The notes under the pieces are model-generated. The model made no database searches. It was not told the DNA's origin and was given only the letters and a program-made list of their open reading frames with translations. Both the position numbers and the translations under genes were made by a program. Shown here piece by piece: positions 26,312 to 34,951 of a stretch of 64,000 nt of DNA (the first letter of the stretch is position 1; the number at the start of each line of letters is the position of its first letter). The stretch comes from Breoghania corrubedonensis (lineage in GTDB: Bacteria > Pseudomonadota > Alphaproteobacteria > Rhizobiales > Stappiaceae): assembly GCF_003053845.1 (NCBI RefSeq), contig NZ_QAYG01000001.1, forward strand, positions 1,494,078 to 1,558,077, given 5' to 3'.

Positions 26312-28291
26312 ATGTTTTATTCGATCTTCTCGCGTGTTTCCGACATAAAGATTGGCACGCGTGTGCATGCGCTTGCGACACTCTCCGTCATCGCAGCCAT
26401 CGTCTTGGTTGCCGTTTATTTTGCGGGAGACCGACTGGTGGCGCGTGAGGTGTCGAGGCAACTCGAATTCGCTCATCTTGCTCAACTCTCCCAGGAGCTT
26501 CGAACCGGAACACTGCAAATGCGGCGCAGGGAAAAGGACTTTCTTCTGCGTAAGGACATGAAATATGCCGAAGCCTACCAGGATGAGGTCTCTGCGGTCA
26601 GAAAGACGATCGGCGATATCGCCGCGCTTCCTGTGGCGGTTTCCATCGAGGCTCAACTCAAGGCGCTCGACGCCGGCATCGAAAGACTGAATAACCAATT
26701 CGGGTTGGTCTCTGAAAGTTACACGAAGCTTGGGCTGAATGAGGACGAAGGCTTGCAGGGTCGGCTGCGTGCTGCCGTTCATGCGGTTGAGCAGGCCATT
26801 GATACGGCCAATCTCGATGTGCTCACCGTCAAGATGCTGATGATGCGGCGGCACGAAAAGGATTTCATGCTGCGCGGCAACGACAAGTATATCAGCCGCA
26901 TAGATGAGCGTAGGCGCGAGTTTGACGCCCTGTTGAAGACGGCGCCGCTGCCCGATCCGGTGAAGACGGAATTGACCCGTCAGATGGACGAATATCAGAG
27001 CGGCTTCCACGAATATGCAGAAACTTCCAAGAAACTTGAGGCCAATATTGAGGTCCTTAGTACGATCTTTGGCGCCTTGAGGCCGGATTTCGATGTTGTC
27101 TTTGCAGCTGCGGCCGCAGGGAGCCAGGCGGCAGAAGCCGAACTGACCAAAACGCGGGGGTGGACCCGGCAAATGTTCGTATACTCCGCCGTGTCGGTCT
27201 TTCTGATGGCTTGCGCCCTGGGCTATGTGATCGGTCGGAGCATTACCGGGCCGGTGCGTGGCCTGACATCCGCCATGCGCGTGCTCGCGGACGGGGATAC
27301 GTCGGTAGACGTTCCAAATACCGCGAATTCCAACGAGATCGGCGACATGGCGCGCGCGGTTGAAGTCTTCAAGGCCAACGCCGTCAGAAACAGGGAACTT
27401 GTCGCCGAACAAGCGCTGCAGGACGAGCGTGCGCGCGCGCAGAAGCGATCACTGATGCAAAATCTCGCAGATTCCTTCAGTGAAAGCGTCAGACAGATCG
27501 TTGGTACGGTCTCCTCTGCATCGACCCAGCTCAATGGCATGGCCACCCAGGTTTACGGCTCTTCGCAGAATACCAATGAGCAAGCCAATTCGGTCGCCGC
27601 AGCCGCCGAGCAGGTGGCGGCCAACGTTCAAACGGTGGCAAGCGCCACGGAGGAAATGTCGGTATCGGTCGCCGAAATCAATAGGCAGGTCGCCCGCGCT
27701 TCGAGCGTTTCCGGCCGTGCCGCAGCGGCGGTCGGCAAGACGACGGAACAGATGCAGGCGCTTGCCGCAATGACGGACCGGATTGGAGAAGTGGTGTCGA
27801 TGATTTCCGACATTGCATCCCAAACCAACCTGTTGGCGCTGAATGCGACGATTGAATCCGCACGTGCAGGAGAAGTCGGAAAGGGCTTTGCGGTCGTGGC
27901 GGGTGAGGTCAAGCAGCTCGCCGGTCAGACATCAAGCGCGACGGAGAATATCGCGAAGCTGATTGAGGAAATTCAACAGGGAACAAATGCGGCGGCGTCG
28001 GGGATCGGCGAAATCGGTTCGGTCATAGATGAACTGGAGACGCTCTCCGGTGCGATAGCGGCCGCAATGGAAGAGCAGGGCGCGACCACCCAGGAAGTTG
28101 CGCGCAACATTTCCGAAGCGGCCGCCGGTACCCAATCGGTTTCCAGCAATATCGTGATCGTCTCGGAGGCTTCGCGGGATACAAACGCGGCTTCAACCCA
28201 GGTGCAGTCCTCCGCAGAGGAACTCTCGACGCAAGCCGAGCGCCTGCGCGGCGAGGTTGATCGCTTTCTTGAGACAATCCGCGCTGCCTGA
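26312..28291 (+). CDS. methyl-accepting chemotaxis protein with HBM sensor domain
   Basis: A 659-residue chemoreceptor. A transmembrane helix near residues 22-42 is followed by a long helical periplasmic domain with two copies of an RRxEKDF-L pattern ([12 protein letters not shown] near 70 and [12 protein letters not shown] near 188). This is the mark of the helical bimodular (HBM) domain that senses small acids such as TCA intermediates. TM2 lies near 290-312, then HAMP ([20 protein letters not shown]). The signalling hairpin tip, [32 protein letters not shown], is intact. No CheW/CheR-binding tail is obvious. No other chemotaxis gene is nearby. Confidence 0.92.
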   Translation: MFYSIFSRVSDIKIGTRVHALATLSVIAAIVLVAVYFAGDRLVAREVSRQLEFAHLAQLSQELRTGTLQMRRREKDFLLRKDMKYAEAYQDEVSAVRKTIGDIAALPVAVSIEAQLKALDAGIERLNNQFGLVSESYTKLGLNEDEGLQGRLRAAVHAVEQAIDTANLDVLTVKMLMMRRHEKDFMLRGNDKYISRIDERRREFDALLKTAPLPDPVKTELTRQMDEYQSGFHEYAETSKKLEANIEVLSTIFGALRPDFDVVFAAAAAGSQAAEAELTKTRGWTRQMFVYSAVSVFLMACALGYVIGRSITGPVRGLTSAMRVLADGDTSVDVPNTANSNEIGDMARAVEVFKANAVRNRELVAEQALQDERARAQKRSLMQNLADSFSESVRQIVGTVSSASTQLNGMATQVYGSSQNTNEQANSVAAAAEQVAANVQTVASATEEMSVSVAEINRQVARASSVSGRAAAAVGKTTEQMQALAAMTDRIGEVVSMISDIASQTNLLALNATIESARAGEVGKGFAVVAGEVKQLAGQTSSATENIAKLIEEIQQGTNAAASGIGEIGSVIDELETLSGAIAAAMEEQGATTQEVARNISEAAAGTQSVSSNIVIVSEASRDTNAASTQVQSSAEELSTQAERLRGEVDRFLETIRAA

Positions 28292-28305
28292 CGATGGCGG
28301 CGCGC

Positions 28306-28722
28306 CTACTGGGCTCGCCTGTAAACGGCGGTGTCGATCGGACTGGTGTCGTCGGGCAGATGAACGGTCTGAGTTATGGTCATCGTCCGACCGTCGTCGG
28401 AAATCTTGCGAGCCGCTGTCATCAATGCGGCGCCGCCTCGGCGCGCCTCGGAAACGAGAGCACCGTCAGGACGGAAATAGAGCACCATCGCATCGACAAG
28501 ACCGCTCTCTTCGAGTTTTACCGGCTTGCCGTCCGGCACTCCCTTGAGTTCGGCTTCTGTCGTTTCTCCCTTGGCATCCAGCGCCAGCATGTGAAATACG
28601 AGCCGTTGCCCTTCCGTGTCGATCCGGCAGCTTCCCGCCTGAGGAGGCGCGCTCTGCTCGAAGTCGCTAGCCTCGACATCGAGAATCCAGGTGCCAAGAA
28701 AGGGTTCTATCGGATCGGACAT
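28306..28722 (-). CDS. conserved hypothetical protein, lipocalin-like
   Basis: A 138-residue protein beginning MSDPIEPFLGTWILDVEASD, a pattern of lipocalin-like or FABP-like small beta-barrels (GTW near the N-terminus). Beta-rich segments end with GRTMTITQTVHLPD. It has no signal peptide. ATG 28722 is preferred because GGAG lies nine bases upstream; a frame to 28764 exists. It lies 113 bases downstream of the SOS-box gene on the same strand and could be co-transcribed. Function unknown. Confidence 0.65.
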   Translation of the reverse strand: MSDPIEPFLGTWILDVEASDFEQSAPPQAGSCRIDTEGQRLVFHMLALDAKGETTEAELKGVPDGKPVKLEESGLVDAMVLYFRPDGALVSEARRGGAALMTAARKISDDGRTMTITQTVHLPDDTSPIDTAVYRRAQ

Positions 28723-28835
28723 GAGATTGGCTCCGGGCTGAAGACGCGGTTGTGATCGTCGCATGGGCGGACGGCACCGCTTAACCCAGGCAGGCCTTGA
28801 ACGAAACCTCTAATGCGTTGGAGAAGGCAGCCTGA

Positions 28836-29225
28836 TCATTCAGCCGCGGCGCGTGGCGGGCGGCGTGGTATCACTGTTTCCACCTCGTTGCGCAGATCGC
28901 GTATGACCTGCCGGCGGCTGTCGGCATCGCGCGCCAAAAGATGGACAAGGGTATGGAGGCGGTGCGGTTTGCGGCCGAGCGACGAACCGTGCAGAAAGCC
29001 CTGGGCATCGACCTCGCCGATCCAGAAGATACGGTCATGACGGGGGCTGGCGGCGGTCATCACGGCAACCGCGCCGGGATAATCGCGCAGGCCGTCCTCC
29101 GGAACCGAGGTGAAAAGATACCTCTTGCCGGAAGCTCCATGAAGATAGGTGTAGGTTTCGACCAGCCCCAGTGCCTCGGCGGCACGCGGAGCATCGTGTT
29201 CGATGCGACCCATGGTTCCCATCAT
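28836..29225 (-). CDS. hypothetical protein behind a LexA-type SOS box, 129 aa
   Basis: I do not recognise this protein. It has 129 residues (or 128 from the second Met), is soluble, and reads GRIEHDAPRAAEALGLVETY near the start, with a basic C-terminus (VIPRRPPRAAAE). The middle has an FWIGEVDAQGFLHG strand and a helical HTLVHLLARDADSRRQVIRDL. The start lies 14 bases from a GTTC-N7-GTTC box that overlaps a good promoter, so the gene is probably induced by DNA damage. GGGGA lies just before the start codons. Confidence 0.7.
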   Translation of the reverse strand: MMGTMGRIEHDAPRAAEALGLVETYTYLHGASGKRYLFTSVPEDGLRDYPGAVAVMTAASPRHDRIFWIGEVDAQGFLHGSSLGRKPHRLHTLVHLLARDADSRRQVIRDLRNEVETVIPRRPPRAAAE

Positions 29226-29238
29226 GTCCCCGAAAAGA

Positions 29239-29253
29239 GAACAAATTATGAAC
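29239..29253 (-). promoter_or_regulatory. LexA (SOS) box GTTC-N7-GTTC
   Basis: On the minus strand the sequence is GTTCATAATTTGTTC, an exact match to the direct-repeat LexA box of Alphaproteobacteria. It covers the -10 hexamer CATAAT (29245-29250) of a predicted promoter, so bound LexA would block RNA polymerase. Confidence 0.75.
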
Positions 29254-29272
29254 GCGTGAAGGTGGTCGTCAA
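29245..29272 (-). promoter_or_regulatory. sigma-70 type promoter for the SOS-box gene
   Basis: The -35 element TTGACG (29267-29272) and the -10 element CATAAT (29245-29250) are 16 bases apart on the minus strand. This leaves a short leader of about 15-20 bases before the start codon at 29225. The match is five of six bases in each hexamer. Confidence 0.65.
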
Positions 29273-29346
29273 GCGTTATCCACTAGTTGACCACAACATG
29301 TCCACATTACTTGGGATCTGGGCAGAGCGAAGGCAAGGCCGGGAAT

Positions 29347-29362
29347 CGTGATTAGAATCACG
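29347..29362. repeat. perfect inverted repeat CGTGATT-AG-AATCACG
   Basis: A 16-bp perfect palindrome lies 35 bases past the plsC stop on the minus strand. No T-run follows directly on that strand, so it is either a weak terminator stem for plsC or a protein-binding site. Confidence 0.5.
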
Positions 29363-29396
29363 CTTTTGCGCGTTACCGCCTGGCGTGCGGTTTCTT

Positions 29397-30176
29397 TCAG
29401 TGCTTTCCACGTTCGGCAATGCGCGCGGCGATGGCGCGCGCGCCCGGTGGCGGGTTGTCCGCCTTCGCGGCCTCCAGAAGGAGAGTGTCGGTCGCTTCTT
29501 CCAGCGATCCTTGCAACGCAGAGACGAAATTCTCGCCCGGCAGACCGGGAGCGATAGGTGGCCGTATGTCAATGACCACGGTCCCGGGATAGCGCTTGAA
29601 GGTGCGTCGAGGCCAGAACAGGCCAGAGTTGAGCGCAACGGGCAATACCGGGCATTTCAGTTCGCGATAGATATGGACGATGCCGAACTTGTAATTGGGT
29701 TCGGCGCCGGCCGGACGCCGGGTCCCCTCCGGGAATATGAGGATCTGCCGCCCTTCGGCGATCGCCTCGCGCGCGTCGGCGGTCATGGCACGCAGCGCCG
29801 CCGACCGCTTGCCGCGGTTAACCGGGATCATCTTCATCTTCATCGTGTACCAGCCAAAGATAGGCAGCCACGTCAGCTCGCGCTTGAGGATGAAGGTGGG
29901 GTCGGGGAAAAGGGTGAGGAGGGCGAAGGTTTCCCAAACCGACTGGTGCTTCGCCGCCACGATGAACCCGCCATCGGGAATGTTCTCGCGGCCACGGACC
30001 TCGATCTTGATGCCCGCGATCACGCGCAGCATCCACAGGCTGGCACGGGCCCATAGCACGATCAATGGCCAGCCAACCCTGCGCGGCAGAAAGAACGCCG
30101 GAGCGTAAACGACCAGCGCGACGACGATGTAGAGATAGAAGCAGATATTGAACAGCGCGGAGCGCAATAGCACCAT
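29397..30176 (-). CDS. plsC: 1-acyl-sn-glycerol-3-phosphate acyltransferase (PlsC family)
   Basis: A 259-residue membrane enzyme that acylates lysophosphatidate in phospholipid synthesis. An N-terminal hydrophobic helix (about 8-30) anchors it. The catalytic block reads AAKHQSVWETFAL with H77, but the usual HxxxxD motif has Glu82 instead of Asp; FPEGTRRPAG is the second block. Glu at this position occurs in related proteobacterial enzymes. It follows the ydcF-like gene by 50 bases, in the ftsE-ftsX-ydcF-plsC order seen in Hyphomicrobiales. Confidence 0.9.
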   Translation of the reverse strand: MVLLRSALFNICFYLYIVVALVVYAPAFFLPRRVGWPLIVLWARASLWMLRVIAGIKIEVRGRENIPDGGFIVAAKHQSVWETFALLTLFPDPTFILKRELTWLPIFGWYTMKMKMIPVNRGKRSAALRAMTADAREAIAEGRQILIFPEGTRRPAGAEPNYKFGIVHIYRELKCPVLPVALNSGLFWPRRTFKRYPGTVVIDIRPPIAPGLPGENFVSALQGSLEEATDTLLLEAAKADNPPPGARAIAARIAERGKH

Positions 30177-30226
30177 TGGAAGCGGTCTCGGGCTGGGCCA
30201 GGTATCCCGTCGCTACGGGGCCGGCA

Positions 30227-30964
30227 TCAAGGCTTGGCGGTCGATGCCGACGTGGCGGACATATCGCTGCGTGCCGGCGGTTCGACACCTGCGCGCAGCC
30301 ACGCGACGATATACTTCACATACTCTCGCATGAGAAGCTTCATGGTCTCAGGCTTCAAATACCAGTGCGGGAGGTTGAGGTCGGCGGCGAAGACGGGGTA
30401 GGGCAGAAAACGCATGTGCGGCATGGCCGAGCGCAATTCCAGAATGCCCCTGGGCATGTGGTAGGCGCTGGTCACGACGATCAAAGACTTGTAGCCGTGC
30501 TTTTCCGCCCATTTGCGGCTTTCGGTGGCGTTGCCGATCGTGTCCTTGGCGCGCCGGTCCAGATCGACGCAGCAGTCGAAGATGTCCTTGCCGCTTTCGG
30601 TGAGTTTCATGATCTGGCGCGGAGTCGTGGCGGGATGCACGCCGGAGATCAGCAATCGCCTGGCGCGGCCTGCCTCCAGAAGTTCGAGAGCCCCCGATAC
30701 GCGCTCCCTGCCGCCGGTCAACACGACAATACCGTCGGCGGTCACCTTGGGATCCGCGACGAATGAAGCAACGTGAATGGCGAACAGGATGTATCCGCCG
30801 GCAAACAGGCCAACCGCCGTCCCCGCCAGTGCCACAAGGGCAAAAGCGATTTTCCGGCCACGCTTGTGCCGGCGATCTGTTGCGTTGAGCTTGGACATGT
30901 CCGGGGGCGAGAGCAGCGTTTCATCTCCACGTGAACGGAGCTCGGTCTGGGTGATTCCGATCAT
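30227..30964 (-). CDS. YdcF/ElyC-like (DUF218) membrane protein
   Basis: A DUF218 protein of about 245 residues: a short cytoplasmic N-terminus, one transmembrane helix (about 40-60), then the Rossmann-like DUF218 domain with ADGIVVLTGGRERVSGALELLEAG and VVTSAYHMPRG. Family members (SanA, ElyC, YdcF) act in cell-envelope maintenance. The start is uncertain: ATG 30964 is used, ATG 30898 is possible, and neither has a strong ribosome site. It is downstream of ftsEX. Confidence 0.82.
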   Translation of the reverse strand: MIGITQTELRSRGDETLLSPPDMSKLNATDRRHKRGRKIAFALVALAGTAVGLFAGGYILFAIHVASFVADPKVTADGIVVLTGGRERVSGALELLEAGRARRLLISGVHPATTPRQIMKLTESGKDIFDCCVDLDRRAKDTIGNATESRKWAEKHGYKSLIVVTSAYHMPRGILELRSAMPHMRFLPYPVFAADLNLPHWYLKPETMKLLMREYVKYIVAWLRAGVEPPARSDMSATSASTAKP

Positions 30965-31135
30965 GCTAACAATATCTGGCCCAGACGGGGCGAATCTGCG
31001 GCAAGAAGACCTGCAACAGCGCTCCAGTCCACGCTGCCGGACAATCTTGTCTCGACGCAACCCGGGCTACTGTCGGCGAGATCCCGGCATCCCGGGGGCC
31101 CCCGTACAAATGATCAAGCCTGAGCGTGTATCATT

Positions 31136-32275
31136 CTATTCCATGTGCATCAGATGATTGTGCACCGCGATGCGTGAGGTCAAGGCGGTTAGCAACGCCA
31201 CAAGGACGACGACACCGGCAACCCCCAGATAACCGGTGAGGCCGATATCGGCGCCGCCGACCAGCGCCGCCACCTGATCGGCCCCGGCAAATCCCGTGTC
31301 GCGGGCCGTCATGAGATTGAAGACAAGGAAAGTCGCCGCAGCCGCGCCACCGCCTGCGAACCCGCCCTTCAGGCCGAGCCAAAGGAAGTGACGCTCGAAT
31401 TCCCGAGCGATGAAACTGTTCTCCGCGCCAACCAGATGAAGAACTTCCACGACTTCGCGATTGCCGGCCATGGCGGCACGGGTCGCGAAGACAACGCTCA
31501 GCATCATCGCGGTCAGCATCAGGATCAGGATAACGATGCCGCCGTAGACGACGGCGCCGGCCATCGAGGCGAGGCGCTCGGTCCAGACCGAATGGTCGTC
31601 CAGGCTTCCCCCCTTGATGTCGGAGGCAACCGCGTCGCGCAGGCCGCGAAAATCGACGATCTCGGGCTTGGTGAGTTCCACGACGACAAGCCGTGGAACC
31701 GGAAGCGACTTGAGGTCAAGCCCCGAACCGAGCCACGGTTGCAAAAGAGCGCGGGTTTCCTGGTCGGACAGTGCGCGCACCTCGCCCACTCCCTGAAATT
31801 CCTGGGCAAGCGCGATCGCCTTGTCGATTTCACGCACCATGTCGACGCCGTCTATCGGCTTGATCTGGATCGTCACCTCGCGCACCAGATCGTTCTGCCA
31901 GTCATGCGCGGCATCGCTGACCAGCGTTACGCCACCGACGGTCAGGCAGGCGAGAAACGCCATAATGGCGACGACGAGCGTCAATGCGCGGCCCGCGACC
32001 GATTGTTGCGGAACGATAGCCGCTGGAGGCCGGATGCCTGGCCGGCCCGTCTTGCCCTGGCCACGCCTCACTGGCTTCTTGCGCTTCGTGCCAGTCGGGC
32101 TCGGCCGACCCTTTCTGCCTTCATCCATACCGCGCGTTCCGGTGTCGCCGGACCCATGCGGGCTCGACTTGGTTGCGGTGGGGCCAGGCTCGCGCGCGGC
32201 GCGGGCATCGTCGCGGCCGGCCGGCGTGGGCTTTTGAGGCTGTCTGGTCGGTGCCTTGCTCATACGCGGCATCAT
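31136..32275 (-). CDS. ftsX: cell division protein FtsX
   Basis: FtsX (379 residues) is the membrane subunit of the FtsEX complex that regulates cell-wall hydrolases at the septum. The start ATG 32275 overlaps the ftsE stop (ATGA), which settles it against a longer frame. The first 90 residues are an unusual hydrophilic, Pro/Lys/Arg-rich cytoplasmic tail. Four hydrophobic helices follow, with a periplasmic loop after the first (QNDLVREVTIQI...). The last residues HNHLMHME are cytoplasmic. Confidence 0.92.
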   Translation of the reverse strand: MMPRMSKAPTRQPQKPTPAGRDDARAAREPGPTATKSSPHGSGDTGTRGMDEGRKGRPSPTGTKRKKPVRRGQGKTGRPGIRPPAAIVPQQSVAGRALTLVVAIMAFLACLTVGGVTLVSDAAHDWQNDLVREVTIQIKPIDGVDMVREIDKAIALAQEFQGVGEVRALSDQETRALLQPWLGSGLDLKSLPVPRLVVVELTKPEIVDFRGLRDAVASDIKGGSLDDHSVWTERLASMAGAVVYGGIVILILMLTAMMLSVVFATRAAMAGNREVVEVLHLVGAENSFIAREFERHFLWLGLKGGFAGGGAAAATFLVFNLMTARDTGFAGADQVAALVGGADIGLTGYLGVAGVVVLVALLTALTSRIAVHNHLMHME

Positions 32276-32931
32276 TCGTAAATGGTCAGGCGGCCATCGG
32301 CCAGCACGAGGCGGCGGGCGTCGATCTGCTCCATCAAGGAGAAGTCGTGGGTGGCGATGATCACCGATGTCCCCAGCCGGTTGAGTTCGATGAAGAGCCG
32401 CAACAAGCGGCGTGCCAGCGGCGGATCGACATTGCCAGTGGGTTCGTCGGCGAGCAGCACTTCCGGTTTCGTGATGAGCGCGCGGGCGATGGCGGCACGT
32501 TGCTTCTCCCCGCCCGACAAGACCTGAGGCTGAACGTGCATGCGTTCTCCAAGCCCCACCCATTTCAGCAATTCTATCACATCCGCGCGATATTGGGCTT
32601 CTTCCCGTCCCAGAACGCGCAATGGAAGCGCCACGTTCTCATAGGTCGTCAGGTGATCCAGAAGACGAAAATCCTGAAACACGACCCCGATGCGGCGACG
32701 AACGGCAGGCAGCTCGCGTTGCGAGATGGTGGCCGTGTCCTTGCCAAACGCCTTGATCAGACCGCGGGTGGGCTTGAGCGCCATGAACAGGAGGCGCATC
32801 AGGCTTGTCTTGCCCGCACCGGAAGGGCCCGTCAGGAATTGAAAGGACTGTGGCTCGATCCTGAAACTGATGTCGCGCAAGACCTCGGGTCCCATCCCGT
32901 AACGTAGTCCCACGTTCTCGAACCGGATCAT
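32272..32931 (-). CDS. ftsE: cell division ATP-binding protein FtsE
   Basis: FtsE (219 residues) is the ATPase that drives FtsX conformational change during septal peptidoglycan hydrolysis. Walker A GPSGAGKTS is at residues 35-43, the Q-loop VVFQDFRLLD near 83-92, signature LSGGEKQR near 138-145 and Walker B VLLADEPTGNVD near 160-171. The gene starts 345 bases from the divergent zinc-ribbon gene, with a CtrA-type box between them. Confidence 0.95.
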   Translation of the reverse strand: MIRFENVGLRYGMGPEVLRDISFRIEPQSFQFLTGPSGAGKTSLMRLLFMALKPTRGLIKAFGKDTATISQRELPAVRRRIGVVFQDFRLLDHLTTYENVALPLRVLGREEAQYRADVIELLKWVGLGERMHVQPQVLSGGEKQRAAIARALITKPEVLLADEPTGNVDPPLARRLLRLFIELNRLGTSVIIATHDFSLMEQIDARRLVLADGRLTIYE

Positions 32932-33276
32932 GAGCGCGTCCCTTCTGACATCGCGGCGCCGCAGGCGCGCGTGACAGCAGGCCGCGAGACTACTGATATG
33001 GGGAATTCACAAAGGAACGCGACGTCATACATGCTATTGTTCGCCAGACGGGGTTCTCGGGCTTTCACAGTTCACAAGCGTGTGGTCGTTCGTGCCGGAA
33101 AAATCATCAACAAGCAAATTCCGTGCGGGCAACCCGGTTAACGTTTCATTAAAGATATCCGCGTCCCCTGTCGTGCGCGATTTCGCATACCGGGCACGTC
33201 GTGGCTCCGGCGGCGGGAAGTTGCGTGAAACGCCTGAAATCGGGCGCCCCAACGCGGATGCGGGAGTGATTCGGAC
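32932..33276. other. divergent region between ftsE and the zinc-ribbon gene
   Basis: This gap serves ftsE to the left and the MJ0042 zinc-ribbon gene to the right. It contains the palindrome GCGGCGCCGC at 32953-32962 close to ftsE and a CtrA-type TTAA-N7-TTAA box at 33138-33152. No gene is evident. Confidence 0.5.
33138..33152. promoter_or_regulatory. CtrA-type box TTAA-N7-TTAA
   Basis: TTAACGTTTCATTAA is an exact match to the spacing of the CtrA recognition sequence (TTAA, seven bases, TTAA). It lies between two divergent genes, one of them ftsE, which is consistent with cell-cycle control of division genes in Alphaproteobacteria. Confidence 0.6.
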
Positions 33277-34236
33277 GTGAAGATCGTCTGTCCGAACTGC
33301 AGCACAACCTACGAGGTCGGAGCAACCAACATTGCGCCGGGCGGTCGGGATGTGCGCTGTTCTCGCTGCGGCAACACCTGGCGTATCGATCCTGAAACAA
33401 TCCTCGATGACCAGGATGAAGACGCTGAATCCTGGAACAGTGAAGACCAGGGTGCCGTCTCCCTCGATCCCGAAGCGGACGCTCGCGACGACGACGGAGA
33501 CCGTACCGAAAGCGACGACGACGGCGAACAGGAAGAACTCGACAACGATCCCAACTGGGCTTTTGCCGGCGCGGAGGAAGAGGCGGAGGAGGATCTTGCT
33601 TCTGATACGGCTGCCGAGGAGGACGATTGGGAAAGCGCGATCGCGGCGAACCCGGTCCTTGAGGGTGAACGGGACGGGGAGGACGACGAGGAACCGATCG
33701 ATGGCGCCGAGTCGGAGATTGGAGGGGAGCCCAGGGCGCGGGGACGCAGGAAGGGACCGCGCGCGGAAGCACGCTACCGGGTCTCGCCGCAAATGCGCGC
33801 GGCCATGGGTCTCGTTCTGTTTGCCGGTTCGATCGTCCTTTCGGTGGCCATGATCATGCTTCGAGAACCGGTCGTGCGTGCTGCTCCGAATCTCGCAGAC
33901 CTTTATGCCTCCGTCGGTCTCGACGTGAATTTGCGCGGACTGGAGTTCCGCGATCTGCGCACCTTCCGCGAATACGAGAAGGGGGCGCCCATGCTCATAG
34001 TGGAAGGCACTGTCGAAAATATCCGTAATACGTCCGCGCATGTCCCGGCAATCCGGCTGGCGCTGAGAAGCAGCGATGCGCAGGAGATCTACGCCTGGAC
34101 GGTGGAACCGCGGCAGCTCTGGCTGCGCGCCGGCCAGACCTTGCGTTTCAGCACGAGGTTGGCCTCTCCGCCCGATATTGCTTCCGACGTTCTTCTTCGT
34201 TTCACCGACCGCACCAAGCGCCAGACAGATATCTGA
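33277..34236 (+). CDS. MJ0042-type zinc-ribbon protein with acidic linker and one TM helix
   Basis: A 319-residue protein. The N-terminal zinc ribbon has CPNC and CSRC knuckles (C5, C8, C28, C31), the MJ0042/DUF3426-like arrangement. A very acidic stretch of about 110 residues (Asp/Glu-rich, 40-150) follows, then a basic patch and a transmembrane helix near 175-196. The periplasmic part has a DUF3426-like beta domain (PMLIVEGTVENIRNTS). Start is GTG 33277 with GGGAG ten bases upstream. It precedes hpt by 15 bases. The role is unknown; its position by ftsEX suggests an envelope function. Confidence 0.85.
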   Translation: MKIVCPNCSTTYEVGATNIAPGGRDVRCSRCGNTWRIDPETILDDQDEDAESWNSEDQGAVSLDPEADARDDDGDRTESDDDGEQEELDNDPNWAFAGAEEEAEEDLASDTAAEEDDWESAIAANPVLEGERDGEDDEEPIDGAESEIGGEPRARGRRKGPRAEARYRVSPQMRAAMGLVLFAGSIVLSVAMIMLREPVVRAAPNLADLYASVGLDVNLRGLEFRDLRTFREYEKGAPMLIVEGTVENIRNTSAHVPAIRLALRSSDAQEIYAWTVEPRQLWLRAGQTLRFSTRLASPPDIASDVLLRFTDRTKRQTDI

Positions 34237-34251
34237 GAACCGAACCCGCAC

Positions 34252-34794
34252 ATGACGACCAATCAAGAAATCGCGGTCCTTTATGACGAGGACGCCATTG
34301 CCGAACGAGTGGATGCCATCGCGCACGCCATAGCGGCTGCAAAACCACAACGTTTGCTCGTCGTCGCCGTTCTCAAGGGAAGCTTCGTGTTCGCAGCCGA
34401 CCTGATTCGTGCGATGCATCGGGCCGGTCTCGCCCCGGAGATGGAGTTCATCCATCTGTCGAGTTATGGTGCCGGAACCAAGTCTTCCGGCACGGTCGAG
34501 ATCCTTCGCGATATCGAAAGCGACGTGTCGGGTCGTGACGTTCTTCTGGTTGACGATATCCTTGAGTCCGGACGCACGCTTTCCTACGCACGGGACCTTA
34601 TCGCCTCGCGCGGGGCGATGTCAGTCGCCATCGCGGCGCTTCTCGACAAGCCTGGCCATCGGGTGGCCGATCTCCAGGCGGACTATGTCGGGTTCACCTG
34701 CCCCGACAAGTTCGTTGTCGGCTACGGAATGGATGCGGCACATGCCTTCCGGCAGCTTCCATATATCGGCTGTCTGGCGGAGGCTGAGCAGTAA
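34252..34794 (+). CDS. hpt: hypoxanthine phosphoribosyltransferase
   Basis: A purine-salvage enzyme of 180 residues that makes IMP (and often GMP) from the base and PRPP. The PRPP-binding loop VLLVDDILESGRTL is near residues 96-109, the KGSFVFAADLIR pyrophosphate loop near 43-54, and the DKFVVGYGMD flap near 150-160. It is 15 bases behind the zinc-ribbon gene and probably shares its transcript. Confidence 0.95.
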   Translation: MTTNQEIAVLYDEDAIAERVDAIAHAIAAAKPQRLLVVAVLKGSFVFAADLIRAMHRAGLAPEMEFIHLSSYGAGTKSSGTVEILRDIESDVSGRDVLLVDDILESGRTLSYARDLIASRGAMSVAIAALLDKPGHRVADLQADYVGFTCPDKFVVGYGMDAAHAFRQLPYIGCLAEAEQ

Positions 34795-34815
34795 GCCTCA
34801 AAATTGCCTTGACTG

Positions 34816-34839
34816 GCGCCGATCCTTTCGAATCGGCGC
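34816..34839. repeat. hairpin GCGCCGAT / ATCGGCGC between hpt and cpdR
   Basis: Perfect 8-bp arms flank an 8-base loop, 21 bases after the hpt stop. The following bases (AATAACACG) are not a T-run, so if it is a terminator it is not of the classic intrinsic type. Confidence 0.45.
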
Positions 34840-34951
34840 AATAACACGATGGAAAGAAATACTGGGGCATTCTGTTTCGCGTGAACGGATAACAGTAGCT
34901 CCAGACGTTCCGACGCCGGCCAGGATCGGCGTACCGGACAGGAGGTTGAGG

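Noticed and set aside
30920-30945. parS-like CTCCACGTGAAC near the ydcF-like gene start
   Set aside because: The flanks deviate at five or more positions, so ParB loading is unlikely.
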